This document shows, piece after piece, positions 7,104-15,463 of a stretch of DNA of 64,000 bases. The number at the start of each line of letters is the position of its first letter. The first letter of the stretch is position 1. Origin of the DNA: Sphingobacterium sp. CZ-UAM (GTDB lineage: Bacteria; Bacteroidota; Bacteroidia; Sphingobacteriales; Sphingobacteriaceae); the NCBI RefSeq assembly GCF_002000245.1, contig NZ_MTCM01000002.1, positions 848,245 through 912,244 on the forward strand. The letters run 5' to 3'. The notes below the pieces were generated by a model. The model had not been told where the DNA came from. It ran no database searches and saw only the letters and a list, made by a program, of their open reading frames with translations. The translations under genes and the position numbers were made by a program.

Positions 7104-9740
7104 ATGTTAAATAACTTAAATACGGAAAGCGATGTTGAGCAAAAAGTGATTTATCCACTATTAACCGGAAAATTACCTTTTGGATTAGATTATGATGAGA
7201 TAGAGATCCAAACTAAGCCGAATTTAAAGAGAATTAAAATTGAAAAAGGGCTAAAACAGAAGCATTATATTCCAGACTTTTTAATTTCTCTTAAGGGCTT
7301 ACCTTTAATGATTGTTGAAGCAAAGCGTCCATATGAAGATTTAGAAGAAGCGTATAGAGAAGCCTGTTTGTACGCGGGTGAGATAAACAAATGGTATGAA
7401 AATGGATTAAATCCATGTAATTATATTCTAGTTTGTGATGGTTACACCGTTAGATATGGATATTGGGATACCTCCCATAGCGATGAATTTCTTATAAGTG
7501 AAGTTAAAAGTTTAAGTTCCTCGTTTGAATCTTTTATAGAACTTTTTTCAAAGAAAGCTCTTGATAATGAGGCAACAAAATTAAATGCTAAAATAAGAAA
7601 GAAAAGAGTCTTTGTAAAGCCAGTAAAAATGCTTGGGGGGAAGTTTATTCAAAACAAACAAATAAATAATACATTTGGAGAAAAAATATCAATACAGTAT
7701 AAGCATATCTTCAATCCTAGCAAAGAAGTCGAAAAAATAGAGATAGTTAGGAACGCTTATATCAATGTTAATAAACATGAGTCCCATATCAATCCCATTG
7801 ATAGATTAATCAGAAAAAAAATTACACCTTCAAGTGCTAATTCGAGTTTGATTGAAAATAGTGAGTTCCCTAAGGAGATAATTTCAAAGCTTGAAATTTC
7901 TCAATCTTATACCAATGAAGTTTTACTGCTTATCGGTGGTGTTGGTTCAGGAAAATCAACGTTTATGACCTATTTACGCGAGGTAGCATTAGGTGAAGAT
8001 ATTAAGGAAAAATTAGTCTGGGTTACGCTTGACCTGAATAATGCTCCTGTAAACCGTCATGAAATTTATCAATGGATCAAAACAAATTTAATAACTCAGA
8101 TAAAACTATGGTTTAATCAAATTAATTTTGAGTCATTAGAGATTTTGAAGGAAATATTCCAAAAGGAATTAAGACCGTTAAATGAACTTGCTCAGTTGTT
8201 ACCTATCGAAAAATTTAATGAAAAATTATTTGATATTTTGATTGAATTGAAGGGCAATCATGATAAATTGATTGAGGGGCTTATACATACGCAAATTATA
8301 TCGAGAAATAAAAGTCTAATAGTTGTTCTTGATAATTGTGATAAAAGAAATCTAGAAGAACAGTTATTAATGTTCGAAGTTGCTAACTGGATTAAAGAAA
8401 CTATTAAATGTATAGTGTTTTTACCTTTGAGAGATACGACGTATGATCTTCATAGATATGAAAAACCGTTGGATACTGTCATAAAGGATCTGACATTTAG
8501 AATTATTCCCCCTTCTCTTGAAAAGGTACTTTATAGTAGATTAAAATATGCGAATAGATTAATCAAAGATAAGGAAGATGCGGAGAGCTTTTATACTTTA
8601 GAAAACGGGATGAAAGTGGATTATCCGAAGAATGAAGAGACATATTATATCAAAAGTATTTTAACATCTTTATTCCAAAATCACCTTTTTAAGATATTAA
8701 TGACCGGCTTAGCAGGTAGTGATGTCAGATTAGGGATTGAAATATTCTTGGATTTTTGTAAAAGTGGACATATTACTGATACTGAGATTTTTAAGATTAG
8801 ACACAGTAAAGGCGAACACAAACTGCCGACCCATATAATTAGTAAAGTATTTTTTAGAGGAGATAGATTATATTATAAAGACGATGTCTCAAGAATAAAG
8901 AATCTGTTTAATTCTGATCCGGATGATAAGGTTCCTAATCCGTTTACACGTTTGAAAATTTTGCAATGGTTGAATAATAATTATAAGATAAAAGGGCCTA
9001 GTGGCGTCAGTGGATTTCATACAGCTTCATCAATTCAGAAGGATCTGAGTGCAATTGGCTTTGACTCTGCGAATATTAAAGCAGAAATGGAGAATTTACT
9101 GCGTAGCAAACTTATAGTATCTGAAACGCAGGATGTAAACTCATTGAATTTATCAGATTTAGTATCAATCAGTACCTCTGGAAAAACACATTTAGATTTA
9201 TTAAAGAATATAGATTATTTGAGCGCTTGTAGCGAGGATACCTATTATGATAATAAAGAAATTGCGGTGGAAATTAGGGATAACTTATTAAATAAGGCTG
9301 GTTATTCACATTTAACTTTAGAATCGATAGTATCACATGCTAAAATTCTCGTAGAGTATTTGAAAGATTACCATTTAAGATATTATGAGAGTTATTCAGA
9401 AATCGTTGACTCTGATTATATTGGTTTCCCATTGAACTATGATGAGTTTATAAATTCTTTAGACAATTATAAGTTTATACATTCGAAAATAGCGCTAAGA
9501 GAATTTAAAGACGGAGAGGAAGTTGAAGGTACTATAAATGGATTGACTTCTATCGGGATTTTTGTGACATTTAAGGATTCTAAATACGTCGGATACCTTC
9601 CCAAAGAAAATATATCTGATAGTGAGTTTGAAATAAACTCAGAAAAGGGAGATATAATAAAAGTTAAGGTGTTGTCATTTAATGAGAGTCATAATAAGTA
9701 TTTCCTTGCTGAAATTAAACCAAATGAAGCAGATGATTAA
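7104..9740 (+). CDS. HSDR_N-type nuclease - STAND-like ATPase - S1 fusion, putative defence protein
   Basis: 878 residues in three modules. Residues 1-150 resemble the type I restriction HsdR N-terminal PD-(D/E)XK nuclease, with PD at 57-58 and EAK at 72-74 (Asp58, Glu72, Lys74). The centre holds a P-loop NTPase with Walker A GGVGSGKST at 278-286 and Walker B IVVLDNCD ending at about 412. Its hydrophobic strands, Asp pattern and downstream LPLRDTTY resemble STAND/AAA-type signalling ATPases. A winged-helix-like region follows at about 620-700. Residues about 806-875 form an S1-like OB fold (GEEVEGTINGLTSIGIFVTF). This combination of cleavage, NTP-driven switching and RNA binding is typical of anti-phage effectors. 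There is no helicase or methyltransferase partner, so it is not a restriction system subunit. The exact architecture is not one I can name. Confidence 0.75.
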   Translation: MLNNLNTESDVEQKVIYPLLTGKLPFGLDYDEIEIQTKPNLKRIKIEKGLKQKHYIPDFLISLKGLPLMIVEAKRPYEDLEEAYREACLYAGEINKWYENGLNPCNYILVCDGYTVRYGYWDTSHSDEFLISEVKSLSSSFESFIELFSKKALDNEATKLNAKIRKKRVFVKPVKMLGGKFIQNKQINNTFGEKISIQYKHIFNPSKEVEKIEIVRNAYINVNKHESHINPIDRLIRKKITPSSANSSLIENSEFPKEIISKLEISQSYTNEVLLLIGGVGSGKSTFMTYLREVALGEDIKEKLVWVTLDLNNAPVNRHEIYQWIKTNLITQIKLWFNQINFESLEILKEIFQKELRPLNELAQLLPIEKFNEKLFDILIELKGNHDKLIEGLIHTQIISRNKSLIVVLDNCDKRNLEEQLLMFEVANWIKETIKCIVFLPLRDTTYDLHRYEKPLDTVIKDLTFRIIPPSLEKVLYSRLKYANRLIKDKEDAESFYTLENGMKVDYPKNEETYYIKSILTSLFQNHLFKILMTGLAGSDVRLGIEIFLDFCKSGHITDTEIFKIRHSKGEHKLPTHIISKVFFRGDRLYYKDDVSRIKNLFNSDPDDKVPNPFTRLKILQWLNNNYKIKGPSGVSGFHTASSIQKDLSAIGFDSANIKAEMENLLRSKLIVSETQDVNSLNLSDLVSISTSGKTHLDLLKNIDYLSACSEDTYYDNKEIAVEIRDNLLNKAGYSHLTLESIVSHAKILVEYLKDYHLRYYESYSEIVDSDYIGFPLNYDEFINSLDNYKFIHSKIALREFKDGEEVEGTINGLTSIGIFVTFKDSKYVGYLPKENISDSEFEINSEKGDIIKVKVLSFNESHNKYFLAEIKPNEADD

Positions 9741-9799
9741 CAGAATAGCTCTGTTCGTTCGAGCTTAAGAGATACAGAATTATTTATCAAAAATATGTT

Positions 9800-10000
9800 A
9801 TGGTAAAATTTATACATTTAAATACCGCTAGTGGTAAAAAAGTTGTCTTCAACGTAGATAATATTATTTATCTTACTGAGTTGAAGGATTCAAAGGATGG
9901 ATCGAAAACTCAGGTGAGTTATGTAGGGAACCAAATTTTTGTCGTTCAAACAATTCTGGAAATTATTGAAAAAATAAAAGGAACCGAACCACTATATTAA
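9800..10000 (+). CDS. Small FlbD-like protein
   Basis: 66 residues, 59 bp after the nuclease-ATPase gene and on the same strand. The pattern (a hydrophobic strand, FNVDNIIYLTE, a short loop, TQVSYVGNQIFVVQTILEIIEKI) resembles the small FlbD-like family, in which a short beta sheet is followed by one helix. Family members are often found in mobile elements of Bacteroidota, and their function there is unclear. It could be a regulatory or immunity-like partner. The similarity is by eye only. Confidence 0.5.
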   Translation: MVKFIHLNTASGKKVVFNVDNIIYLTELKDSKDGSKTQVSYVGNQIFVVQTILEIIEKIKGTEPLY

Positions 10001-10125
10001 GTAATCTTTTTGCTGAACCTAATATTGATTCTAAATGGAAATATGTTATTGTCGAAGGATCTAGCATTGGATCGTTATTCGTTGTTGTGTGGTATTTTTG
10101 AAATTAAAAAAGTCCTTATAGAAGA

Positions 10126-10166
10126 ATCCCACTCACGAAACCCTCCAAGTTTCAAGTGAGTGGGAT
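10126..10166. terminator. Hairpin between convergent gene groups
   Basis: ATCCCACTCAC (10126-10136) pairs with GTGAGTGGGAT (10156-10166), with an inner GAAA/TTTC helix. It lies between rightward genes ending at 10000 and leftward genes ending at 10213, and so probably acts as a bidirectional terminator, though the T-run is weak. Confidence 0.6.
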
Positions 10167-10212
10167 GATTATAGGTAAGATGTAGAGTTTACGAATTAAA
10201 TAAGACCTTTTA

Positions 10213-10845
10213 TTAAAATTTCAACCCTTTTAGATACCCCCAATTTGAATCAATACAGTATTCAGATTCCCCGATCTTTTTAGATGGTACTTCCACTGTA
10301 TAGGAAAAACGCAACTTCCCCGATTTATATTCTCGGTCGAATTTGACCGACAACAAATTCTTTTTACCCCTAGCTTTAACAAGTGGGTCATATAGATTGA
10401 ATTGTATCTGATCCTTGTATTTTCCATTAAAAATGTGAACGTCTTTTGATATTTGAATATTAAATATATATAGGTTATAGCTTTTGTTCTCTAAATGGTC
10501 GATTATATGAAGGAAACCCTCAGTTTCATTTTCCTTTTGGGCTGAAATTGTAAATTCAACAGTGGTGACAGGTGATGTAGGGCAACAATCAAACATTAAG
10601 CTTTCGACTATATAAGTTTGATTGTTGCCCTGTAAAAGACTCTCAAATGATAACCTCTCAAATGCACGTTTGACCCTTTTTAGAAAGAAGACATCGTGAA
10701 AAATACTATACACTAAGTAGGAGCAAACAATCAAGGCTAGGGTGCCTAAAATGATAATAACCACGATAGATTCACCATTTTGTATTTCGCTCAATGTTAA
10801 GCCAATTAGAATGACAGCGAATATTGCTAGATAAAGTCGTATCAT
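10213..10845 (-). CDS. Membrane protein of unknown function (island cargo)
   Basis: 210 residues with two transmembrane helices at about 2-20 and 27-50, then a soluble domain of ~155 residues probably rich in beta strands (VTTVEFTISAQ, YNLYIFNIQI, SVKFDREYKSGKLRFSYTVEVP). No family recognised. It is convergent with the defence-like operon and heads a leftward run whose next members lie upstream (10903 and 11396), with short gaps between. Confidence 0.6.
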   Translation of the reverse strand: MIRLYLAIFAVILIGLTLSEIQNGESIVVIIILGTLALIVCSYLVYSIFHDVFFLKRVKRAFERLSFESLLQGNNQTYIVESLMFDCCPTSPVTTVEFTISAQKENETEGFLHIIDHLENKSYNLYIFNIQISKDVHIFNGKYKDQIQFNLYDPLVKARGKKNLLSVKFDREYKSGKLRFSYTVEVPSKKIGESEYCIDSNWGYLKGLKF

Positions 10846-10902
10846 TTGAAATAAATTTTATAAGGTTGGAAAGCCTCTTCTCATCGAAGAGGCTATATCT
10901 TA

Positions 10903-11217
10903 TTACAGGATAGATTTAAAAATCTCTTTGTAATTGCAATCCCCTAGTTTTTCGTCTATATATTCTTTAGCAACAGCATGTCCTTTATGAATTTGAGGTA
11001 TAGGAGAAGAAAAAATTCCTAGAAAACGGAATTTCTTTACAAAGGTATACGTGTTTTTTGCACGAATTTCAAAAAGCTTGTTGGAAAAATTTTCGGCACT
11101 ATTGTATACCAAAGCAGGTGAAATAGAAATAACTAAATCATCTTTCCAGTCTGATGAAATATCGTAGTCCCAGCCTCTGTAATTACCTCCATCTCGTGTT
11201 TTATAAGTTATGGCCAT
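10903..11217 (-). CDS. Small protein of unknown function (island cargo)
   Basis: 104 residues, no signal peptide or membrane helix. It opens MAITYKTRDGGNYRGWDYDI, then alternates short beta-like and helical stretches, and ends in a helix with a Lys/Asp mix. No motif recognised. It lies 57 bp upstream of the membrane protein gene at 10213-10845, same strand, so the two may be co-transcribed. Confidence 0.5.
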   Translation of the reverse strand: MAITYKTRDGGNYRGWDYDISSDWKDDLVISISPALVYNSAENFSNKLFEIRAKNTYTFVKKFRFLGIFSSPIPQIHKGHAVAKEYIDEKLGDCNYKEIFKSIL

Positions 11218-11395
11218 AATAATTATTTTATAAAAATTGTATTAAGAAAGCTTACGATGACGCATAACCCTAGAATAATGAGGAATGTAATATTTTTGGA
11301 TTTATGTAAGACACCTTGTGAATTAAACCAAAAAAGCACTGCCAAAAATATAATGATTGCTAAAACTGTGTGCTTCTAAATTTTGCTTTATAATT

Positions 11396-11677
11396 TTACC
11401 TGTTTCTATTTTCGAGAATAAAGTCAGATTGTCTTTGACCCTCATTTTTTTCAACTAAAATTTTGTCTTGGAAATAAAAGAAAAAATTGAAATCATTTGC
11501 CTTGTAAATAGATTTAGTCATGCTCTCCTGAACTAGATGCACACGCTTACGATTTTTCTTGGTGTTTAGGAATTCTGTTTCAGTCATACCGATCCTGCTC
11601 CAAATAACTCCAGATGCACAAGAGCCTAGAAATAATGTGCCCATAAAAAGAGCAATAAAAAAAGATTTGAATTTCAT
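11396..11677 (-). CDS. Small BamE/SmpA-like lipoprotein
   Basis: 93 residues with a type II signal peptide and lipobox LGSC (Cys20). The mature part contains GMTETEFL, then VHLVQESMTKSIYKANDFNFFFYFQDKILVE, which follows the helix-helix-strand-strand plan of small BamE/SmpA-like lipoproteins. Such proteins sit on the inner leaflet of the outer membrane. Whether this one assists assembly is unknown. It ends the leftward run that begins near the radC-like gene, with an intervening structured segment at 11731-11819. Confidence 0.55.
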   Translation of the reverse strand: MKFKSFFIALFMGTLFLGSCASGVIWSRIGMTETEFLNTKKNRKRVHLVQESMTKSIYKANDFNFFFYFQDKILVEKNEGQRQSDFILENRNR

Positions 11678-11730
11678 TTGTCAATAAATTGATAACCGGT
11701 GAGTCCCTTAACGGTGGTTAATAAATGGAA

Positions 11731-11819
11731 AAGCGTGGGACGTAACCTAGAGCTGATTGCTGAGAGAGGTACCTAGGAGAACCCTGCACAAACAAAACAG
11801 ATAGGCACGTCCCACGCTT
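11731..11819. ncRNA. Element closed by a perfect 13-bp inverted repeat, strand unknown
   Basis: AAGCGTGGGACGT (11731-11743) and its exact reverse complement (11807-11819) enclose 63 bases. Inside are CCTAG/CTAGG (11746-11750 with 11773-11777) and a small AGC/GCT hairpin. An alternative fold pairs TGCACAA (11785-11791) with TTGTGCA (about 11855-11861) and CCTAGG with a second CCTAGG near 11872. There is no ORF. It lies between the radC-like gene and the lipoprotein gene, in what would be their shared leftward transcript. A structured RNA, a leader switch or a DNA-processing site are all possible. Confidence 0.4.
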
Positions 11820-11951
11820 ATATATAGCGTAGAACGTCACCTTATCCGCTCTTGTTGTGCAATTGAAAATTTCCTAGGTTTTCTCTTTCACAAGAACTTC
11901 AAGCTAACGCTTTATTTCTTCAATATTTTAATACAATGCAAAGATAAATAA

Positions 11952-12419
11952 TTATTGATTACCAATATCAAAATATCCTTCATCTTTTAAACTGAGGTAT
12001 TTATCATGCGTTACTATTAGATGGTCGCAAACTTCAATATCTAAGAACTTACCTGCTTCAATTGCTTTCTTTGTAATTGCTCTGTCTGCGGAACTCGGTT
12101 GAAGTTGTTCTGATGGATGATTGTGTGCCAGTATTATTTTAGATGCTGATGCTTTTAGTGCAATGGAAAAGATAACTTTCATATCCACAGGAACGAAATC
12201 CTTGCCCCCTCTTGCTAGGTCTATAATTCCTAGTACTTTGTTAGCATTGTTTAGTAAGATAACCTTAAACTCTTCTAAAAAGCTCATAACTGACCTGTCC
12301 CAGACCTCCATCAATATTTTGTAGGCTTGCTGTGAATTGGTAATTAATGGACATTCTGAAATTTTAAATTCAGGAACGAACTCGACCCGAATTTCTGAAA
12401 CATTGAGTAGATTTTTCAT
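11952..12419 (-). CDS. RadC-family JAB-domain protein
   Basis: 155 residues using the ATG at 12419 (MKNLLNVSEIRVEF), the usual start for this family. A longer frame begins at 12461. The JAB/MPN metal site is clear: a Glu near the start of the fold and HNHPSEQLQPSSAD, giving the HxHPSxxxxxSxxD signature. Despite the old name, RadC proteins are not proven DNA-repair enzymes. Many are encoded on mobile elements, where a deubiquitinase-like peptidase fold may act in element maintenance or anti-defence. This copy is short, lacking the long N-terminal helix-hairpin-helix part of chromosomal RadC, as is common on islands. Confidence 0.85.
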   Translation of the reverse strand: MKNLLNVSEIRVEFVPEFKISECPLITNSQQAYKILMEVWDRSVMSFLEEFKVILLNNANKVLGIIDLARGGKDFVPVDMKVIFSIALKASASKIILAHNHPSEQLQPSSADRAITKKAIEAGKFLDIEVCDHLIVTHDKYLSLKDEGYFDIGNQ

Positions 12420-12770
12420 AACGTGATAGTGTTTAAATAAATGACTTTCGCCTAAAATCAAGGTGGGGGTTGTAAATGAATACCCTTAGTGAGCGGGAGA
12501 TACATAATTTTTCAAGCGATTGGGTTTTTAAAAGGAAAAGCTATATGTTAAAATCAATATAACGGATTGGGAAAATTGGTGGTCATTTTGCTGGCTTTTA
12601 GAGACTTGTCTTCGGTTCAATCGCTTGGTTAGATATAAGACACTGAATAATAGTTAATTAAACTATTTGTTCGGATCGAGCTTAAATATAAGGTCTAAAA
12701 TGATGAAGTTTTTTGGACGTATTGGAATTGATGGGTTTCTAAAGGAAGGTAGCCAATGTCCATAACGGAT

Positions 12771-12808
12771 AAAGACAGCAACTATACTATAGAATACTGT
12801 CTTTTTTT
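12771..12808 (+). terminator. Intrinsic terminator of an unassigned rightward transcript
   Basis: An 8-bp stem AAAGACAG/CTGTCTTT with an 18-nt loop and seven T's. Both neighbouring genes run leftward, so a + strand terminator here hints at an unannotated RNA starting around 12430-12600. Confidence 0.5.
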
Positions 12809-12826
12809 ATCAAATAACAAATATGG

Positions 12827-12876
12827 TGAGACACCAAAATTTACAAGGGGTATATAATGTTAGAAATGGTGTGTCA
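12827..12876. repeat. Conserved-loop hairpin, copy B
   Basis: TGAGACACCA (12827-12836) faces TGGTGTGTCA (12867-12876) with one mismatch. The loop contains ACAAGGGGTATATAA. It lies directly after the stop of the helicase-like gene, as copy C does after the integrase stop. Confidence 0.65.
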
Positions 12877-12888
12877 TTCCCATAAGTT

Positions 12889-14742
12889 TTAGTTTTTAGC
12901 TTCTTTGGATACTTCAAATTTCGTATCCTCTAATAAGATCATTCTTTTTTGACGGCCATTGTGTCTTTCTCTTGACCGTTTTATTTTATAGAATTTCTCA
13001 ATAATATAAACTTCTTTTCTAGCCTTGAGATCATAGTTTGAGTAGATTGCCATAAACGAGTCTAGAAATTCACCCTGCTCATATTTTTTTCCTATCCGAA
13101 ATTTACTATACAACTCTTGGAGCAAAGGAGTATTTTTTAGATGTTCATTATCATGATTTAGATAGTAATAATCTTTTATAGCTTTCTGACTTGCGCCAAT
13201 CTCACGAACTTTTGCTGATCCCTCGTTTAAAAACACCTCGTACATTTCAAAATACTCCCTAACAATATAACTTTCTAGTTCTTCGCTTTTATCAATTAGA
13301 AAGATATTTTCAGATTTTTCTCTTTTGGATTTCTGTATACTTTCCATACTAGCGATCAGATCTTCAAACTTATCTTTAAATTGTTTTCTTGCTGATATTA
13401 ATTTTATTGTGGGATTGGAAGAATCGTATGATTCATTGATATGATTAACATTAAAATATCTAATATCTGTGCCTCTGATAGTAAGGTTTCTAATTGCTCG
13501 AATAAGCTTATCCTCTTTTCTATAAAAGGACAAGGCTTTATTTTCCAGTCTATAATTATCCATCATAAAATAATTGGGTGTAAAATCATTATTAAAGAAC
13601 GCACGATCAGAATTTATATTAACAAGTTGCTTGATATATGTTTTCAATTCCTCATTTTGTGTAGAGATAAATGCTATTTCCAAGAAATCCCTCAACTTCC
13701 TTCCAAAATCAAAAATGTCTTTTATTGATTTCTCAGACACATATTCGATATCACGGGATATTTTTGCGATAAAATTGATTGATCCAACATATTGCTTCTT
13801 ACGTAGGCGTCCGACTATCTGTATAATATCTGCGTTCGGATCGATAAGACTGTGAGGGAAGCTCTCAATATCTGATATAATGACAATATCAACGCTTTCT
13901 TCGATATCAATATCGACAGCTGAAAAATATCGGCTCGTTAGAAAATTATATTTGCTAAATTTTTCATTGTCCAGTTCGTCTGAAATATGATTTGGGTTAA
14001 CGTCTTTTATATCTAACTTAAAGCTCTTCACTCCATCTGAGGAAGTAAAGATAGAGGATAAAGCATCAATTTTCAAAGATTTGATAATACTGGCTGATCC
14101 GACGACACTATTTAAAAAGATAAATACTTTGTCCGCTTTCGATTGTTGAAGTATCTTATTTAAAGAAGATAGAGAATGGTTTGTCGTAATTACATTGATA
14201 TCTCGATCTATTTTATATGTTGGAATTATATTATGGATTGAAAAACCATTTTCCCTAAATCGAGGGTCACTAGGAATTAATGCTGTAGCACTCACAAATG
14301 CTTTATTTTTGAACCCGAAAAAATAGTCAAGAGACAATGTAATAGATGCTCTGTAATCAATATCTTTCGTCAATTTATCGCATTCATCAATGAGCATGAA
14401 ATAAGTATTTAGGTAATCTATTTCCATTGTTTGGAAAACAGCAATAACCTTTCTTAGAGATTCTGGGGTAGTAATAATCTTTTTATGCTCTGTTCCGCTT
14501 CGTAAATAACTCTCTATCTGAGATTTTGTCACACCTTCATATACGCCCAATATATCGTGACGCCCTTTTGTTTTCCCGATGATAACAGGGACATTGGGTG
14601 CGATGATAAGAGAATTTCTATTGGCAACATTCAATTCGAAATATGTTGCTCCTATTCCAGTCTGATTTTTACAAAATATTGTATTGGACGGAATGGCGTC
14701 GGTTAGAAATTGACTTTTTAATTTTATAGTTTTCTTTTTCAT
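12889..14742 (-). CDS. Degenerate SF2 helicase-like protein
   Basis: 617 residues with an SF2 layout: a motif I-like NQTGIGATYFE at about 26-36 in which the Walker Lys is absent, motif II LIDECDKL, motif III SATA, and motif VI-like IIQIVGRLRKK at about 315-325. The C-terminal ~270 residues are helical and unassigned. Loss of the P-loop Lys is common in this family on Bacteroidota mobile elements and phages, where the proteins are annotated as DEAD/DEAH-like. It could be an ATP-binding-poor scaffold in element replication, or still active through another residue. It is the last gene of a leftward group with 14836 and 15464 and is followed by hairpin copy B. Confidence 0.65.
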   Translation of the reverse strand: MKKKTIKLKSQFLTDAIPSNTIFCKNQTGIGATYFELNVANRNSLIIAPNVPVIIGKTKGRHDILGVYEGVTKSQIESYLRSGTEHKKIITTPESLRKVIAVFQTMEIDYLNTYFMLIDECDKLTKDIDYRASITLSLDYFFGFKNKAFVSATALIPSDPRFRENGFSIHNIIPTYKIDRDINVITTNHSLSSLNKILQQSKADKVFIFLNSVVGSASIIKSLKIDALSSIFTSSDGVKSFKLDIKDVNPNHISDELDNEKFSKYNFLTSRYFSAVDIDIEESVDIVIISDIESFPHSLIDPNADIIQIVGRLRKKQYVGSINFIAKISRDIEYVSEKSIKDIFDFGRKLRDFLEIAFISTQNEELKTYIKQLVNINSDRAFFNNDFTPNYFMMDNYRLENKALSFYRKEDKLIRAIRNLTIRGTDIRYFNVNHINESYDSSNPTIKLISARKQFKDKFEDLIASMESIQKSKREKSENIFLIDKSEELESYIVREYFEMYEVFLNEGSAKVREIGASQKAIKDYYYLNHDNEHLKNTPLLQELYSKFRIGKKYEQGEFLDSFMAIYSNYDLKARKEVYIIEKFYKIKRSRERHNGRQKRMILLEDTKFEVSKEAKN

Positions 14743-14835
14743 TGGAAAATAAGTATCTATTCACACAATGTGTGATGTTATATTTTAATATGATTTTTAA
14801 AATAGGCTGGGGAGATCCCCCCAGCTTGTGACGAT

Positions 14836-15312
14836 TTATTTTTGATTTGCTATTTTCAGCAATTCCTTGAGGTCAAGGTCGTATTTGGTATACGACGCAA
14901 AATCCAACAGCTTAAACAAGCCTCTCATGTAGTATAGATCAAATTTAATTTGCTTTTTATTAAATTTAGTTTCGACTTGGACGTAAGAAACATTATCCTC
15001 ATTGAACCGAACCTCGGATATATCCATTTTTTTTCCATTCGAAAGATTGTTCAATAATAACCATAGACCTAATCGCTGTTCGTTGTTAAGCGATCTATAG
15101 TATTCTATGAAATATTTTTTTGAAACCACTCCAAAATATTTATGGTTTTCAATAAAGAAATTTTTATTTGAAAGTGTATACTTAGCGCTCTTTGCACTAG
15201 CACGTTTTGTTGTGCTAGTAAGTAATTGTTTTTGCTCTTGAGAGCGTTTGTTTAATTGTAATTGAATGATATTCATCTTCAAAATTCTTTTAAATTGATT
15301 TTTCTCTGTCAT
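14836..15312 (-). CDS. Orphan island protein
   Basis: 158 residues from the ATG at 15312. A GTG at 15330 and an ATG at 15276 are alternatives. The protein is basic at the N-terminus (LQLNKRSQEQKQLLTSTTKR), with a helix-rich middle (YFIEYYRSLNNEQRLGLWLLLNNL) and a beta-then-helix C-terminus. There is no signal peptide and no known motif. It lies 93 bp upstream of the helicase-like gene and on the same strand, so it may serve in the same process, perhaps replication or excision. Function unknown. Confidence 0.55.
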   Translation of the reverse strand: MTEKNQFKRILKMNIIQLQLNKRSQEQKQLLTSTTKRASAKSAKYTLSNKNFFIENHKYFGVVSKKYFIEYYRSLNNEQRLGLWLLLNNLSNGKKMDISEVRFNEDNVSYVQVETKFNKKQIKFDLYYMRGLFKLLDFASYTKYDLDLKELLKIANQK

Positions 15313-15463
15313 CCCAGTTCGTTTTACCACTTGAACTTTGGCGCCTTATTGTTCAAGTGTTATCCCTTTCGGACAGTACAAATTTTGAGAAAATGCCCCG
15401 TATGGTATTTTTTTTCTTTGATAAAGAATACCCCCTGTTGAAAATGAGATATATAGTATTTTT

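Larger units (their letters stand above)
12420..12888. other. Non-coding stretch between radC-like and helicase-like genes
   Basis: About 470 bases with no supported ORF. CAAGCGATTG (12513-12522) and CAATCGCTTG (12618-12627) form a 10-bp inverted repeat about 95 bases apart. A + strand intrinsic terminator (AAAGACAG 12771-12778 with CTGTCTTT 12797-12804, T's to 12808) suggests a short rightward transcript with no protein product. Hairpin copy B follows. Confidence 0.45.
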
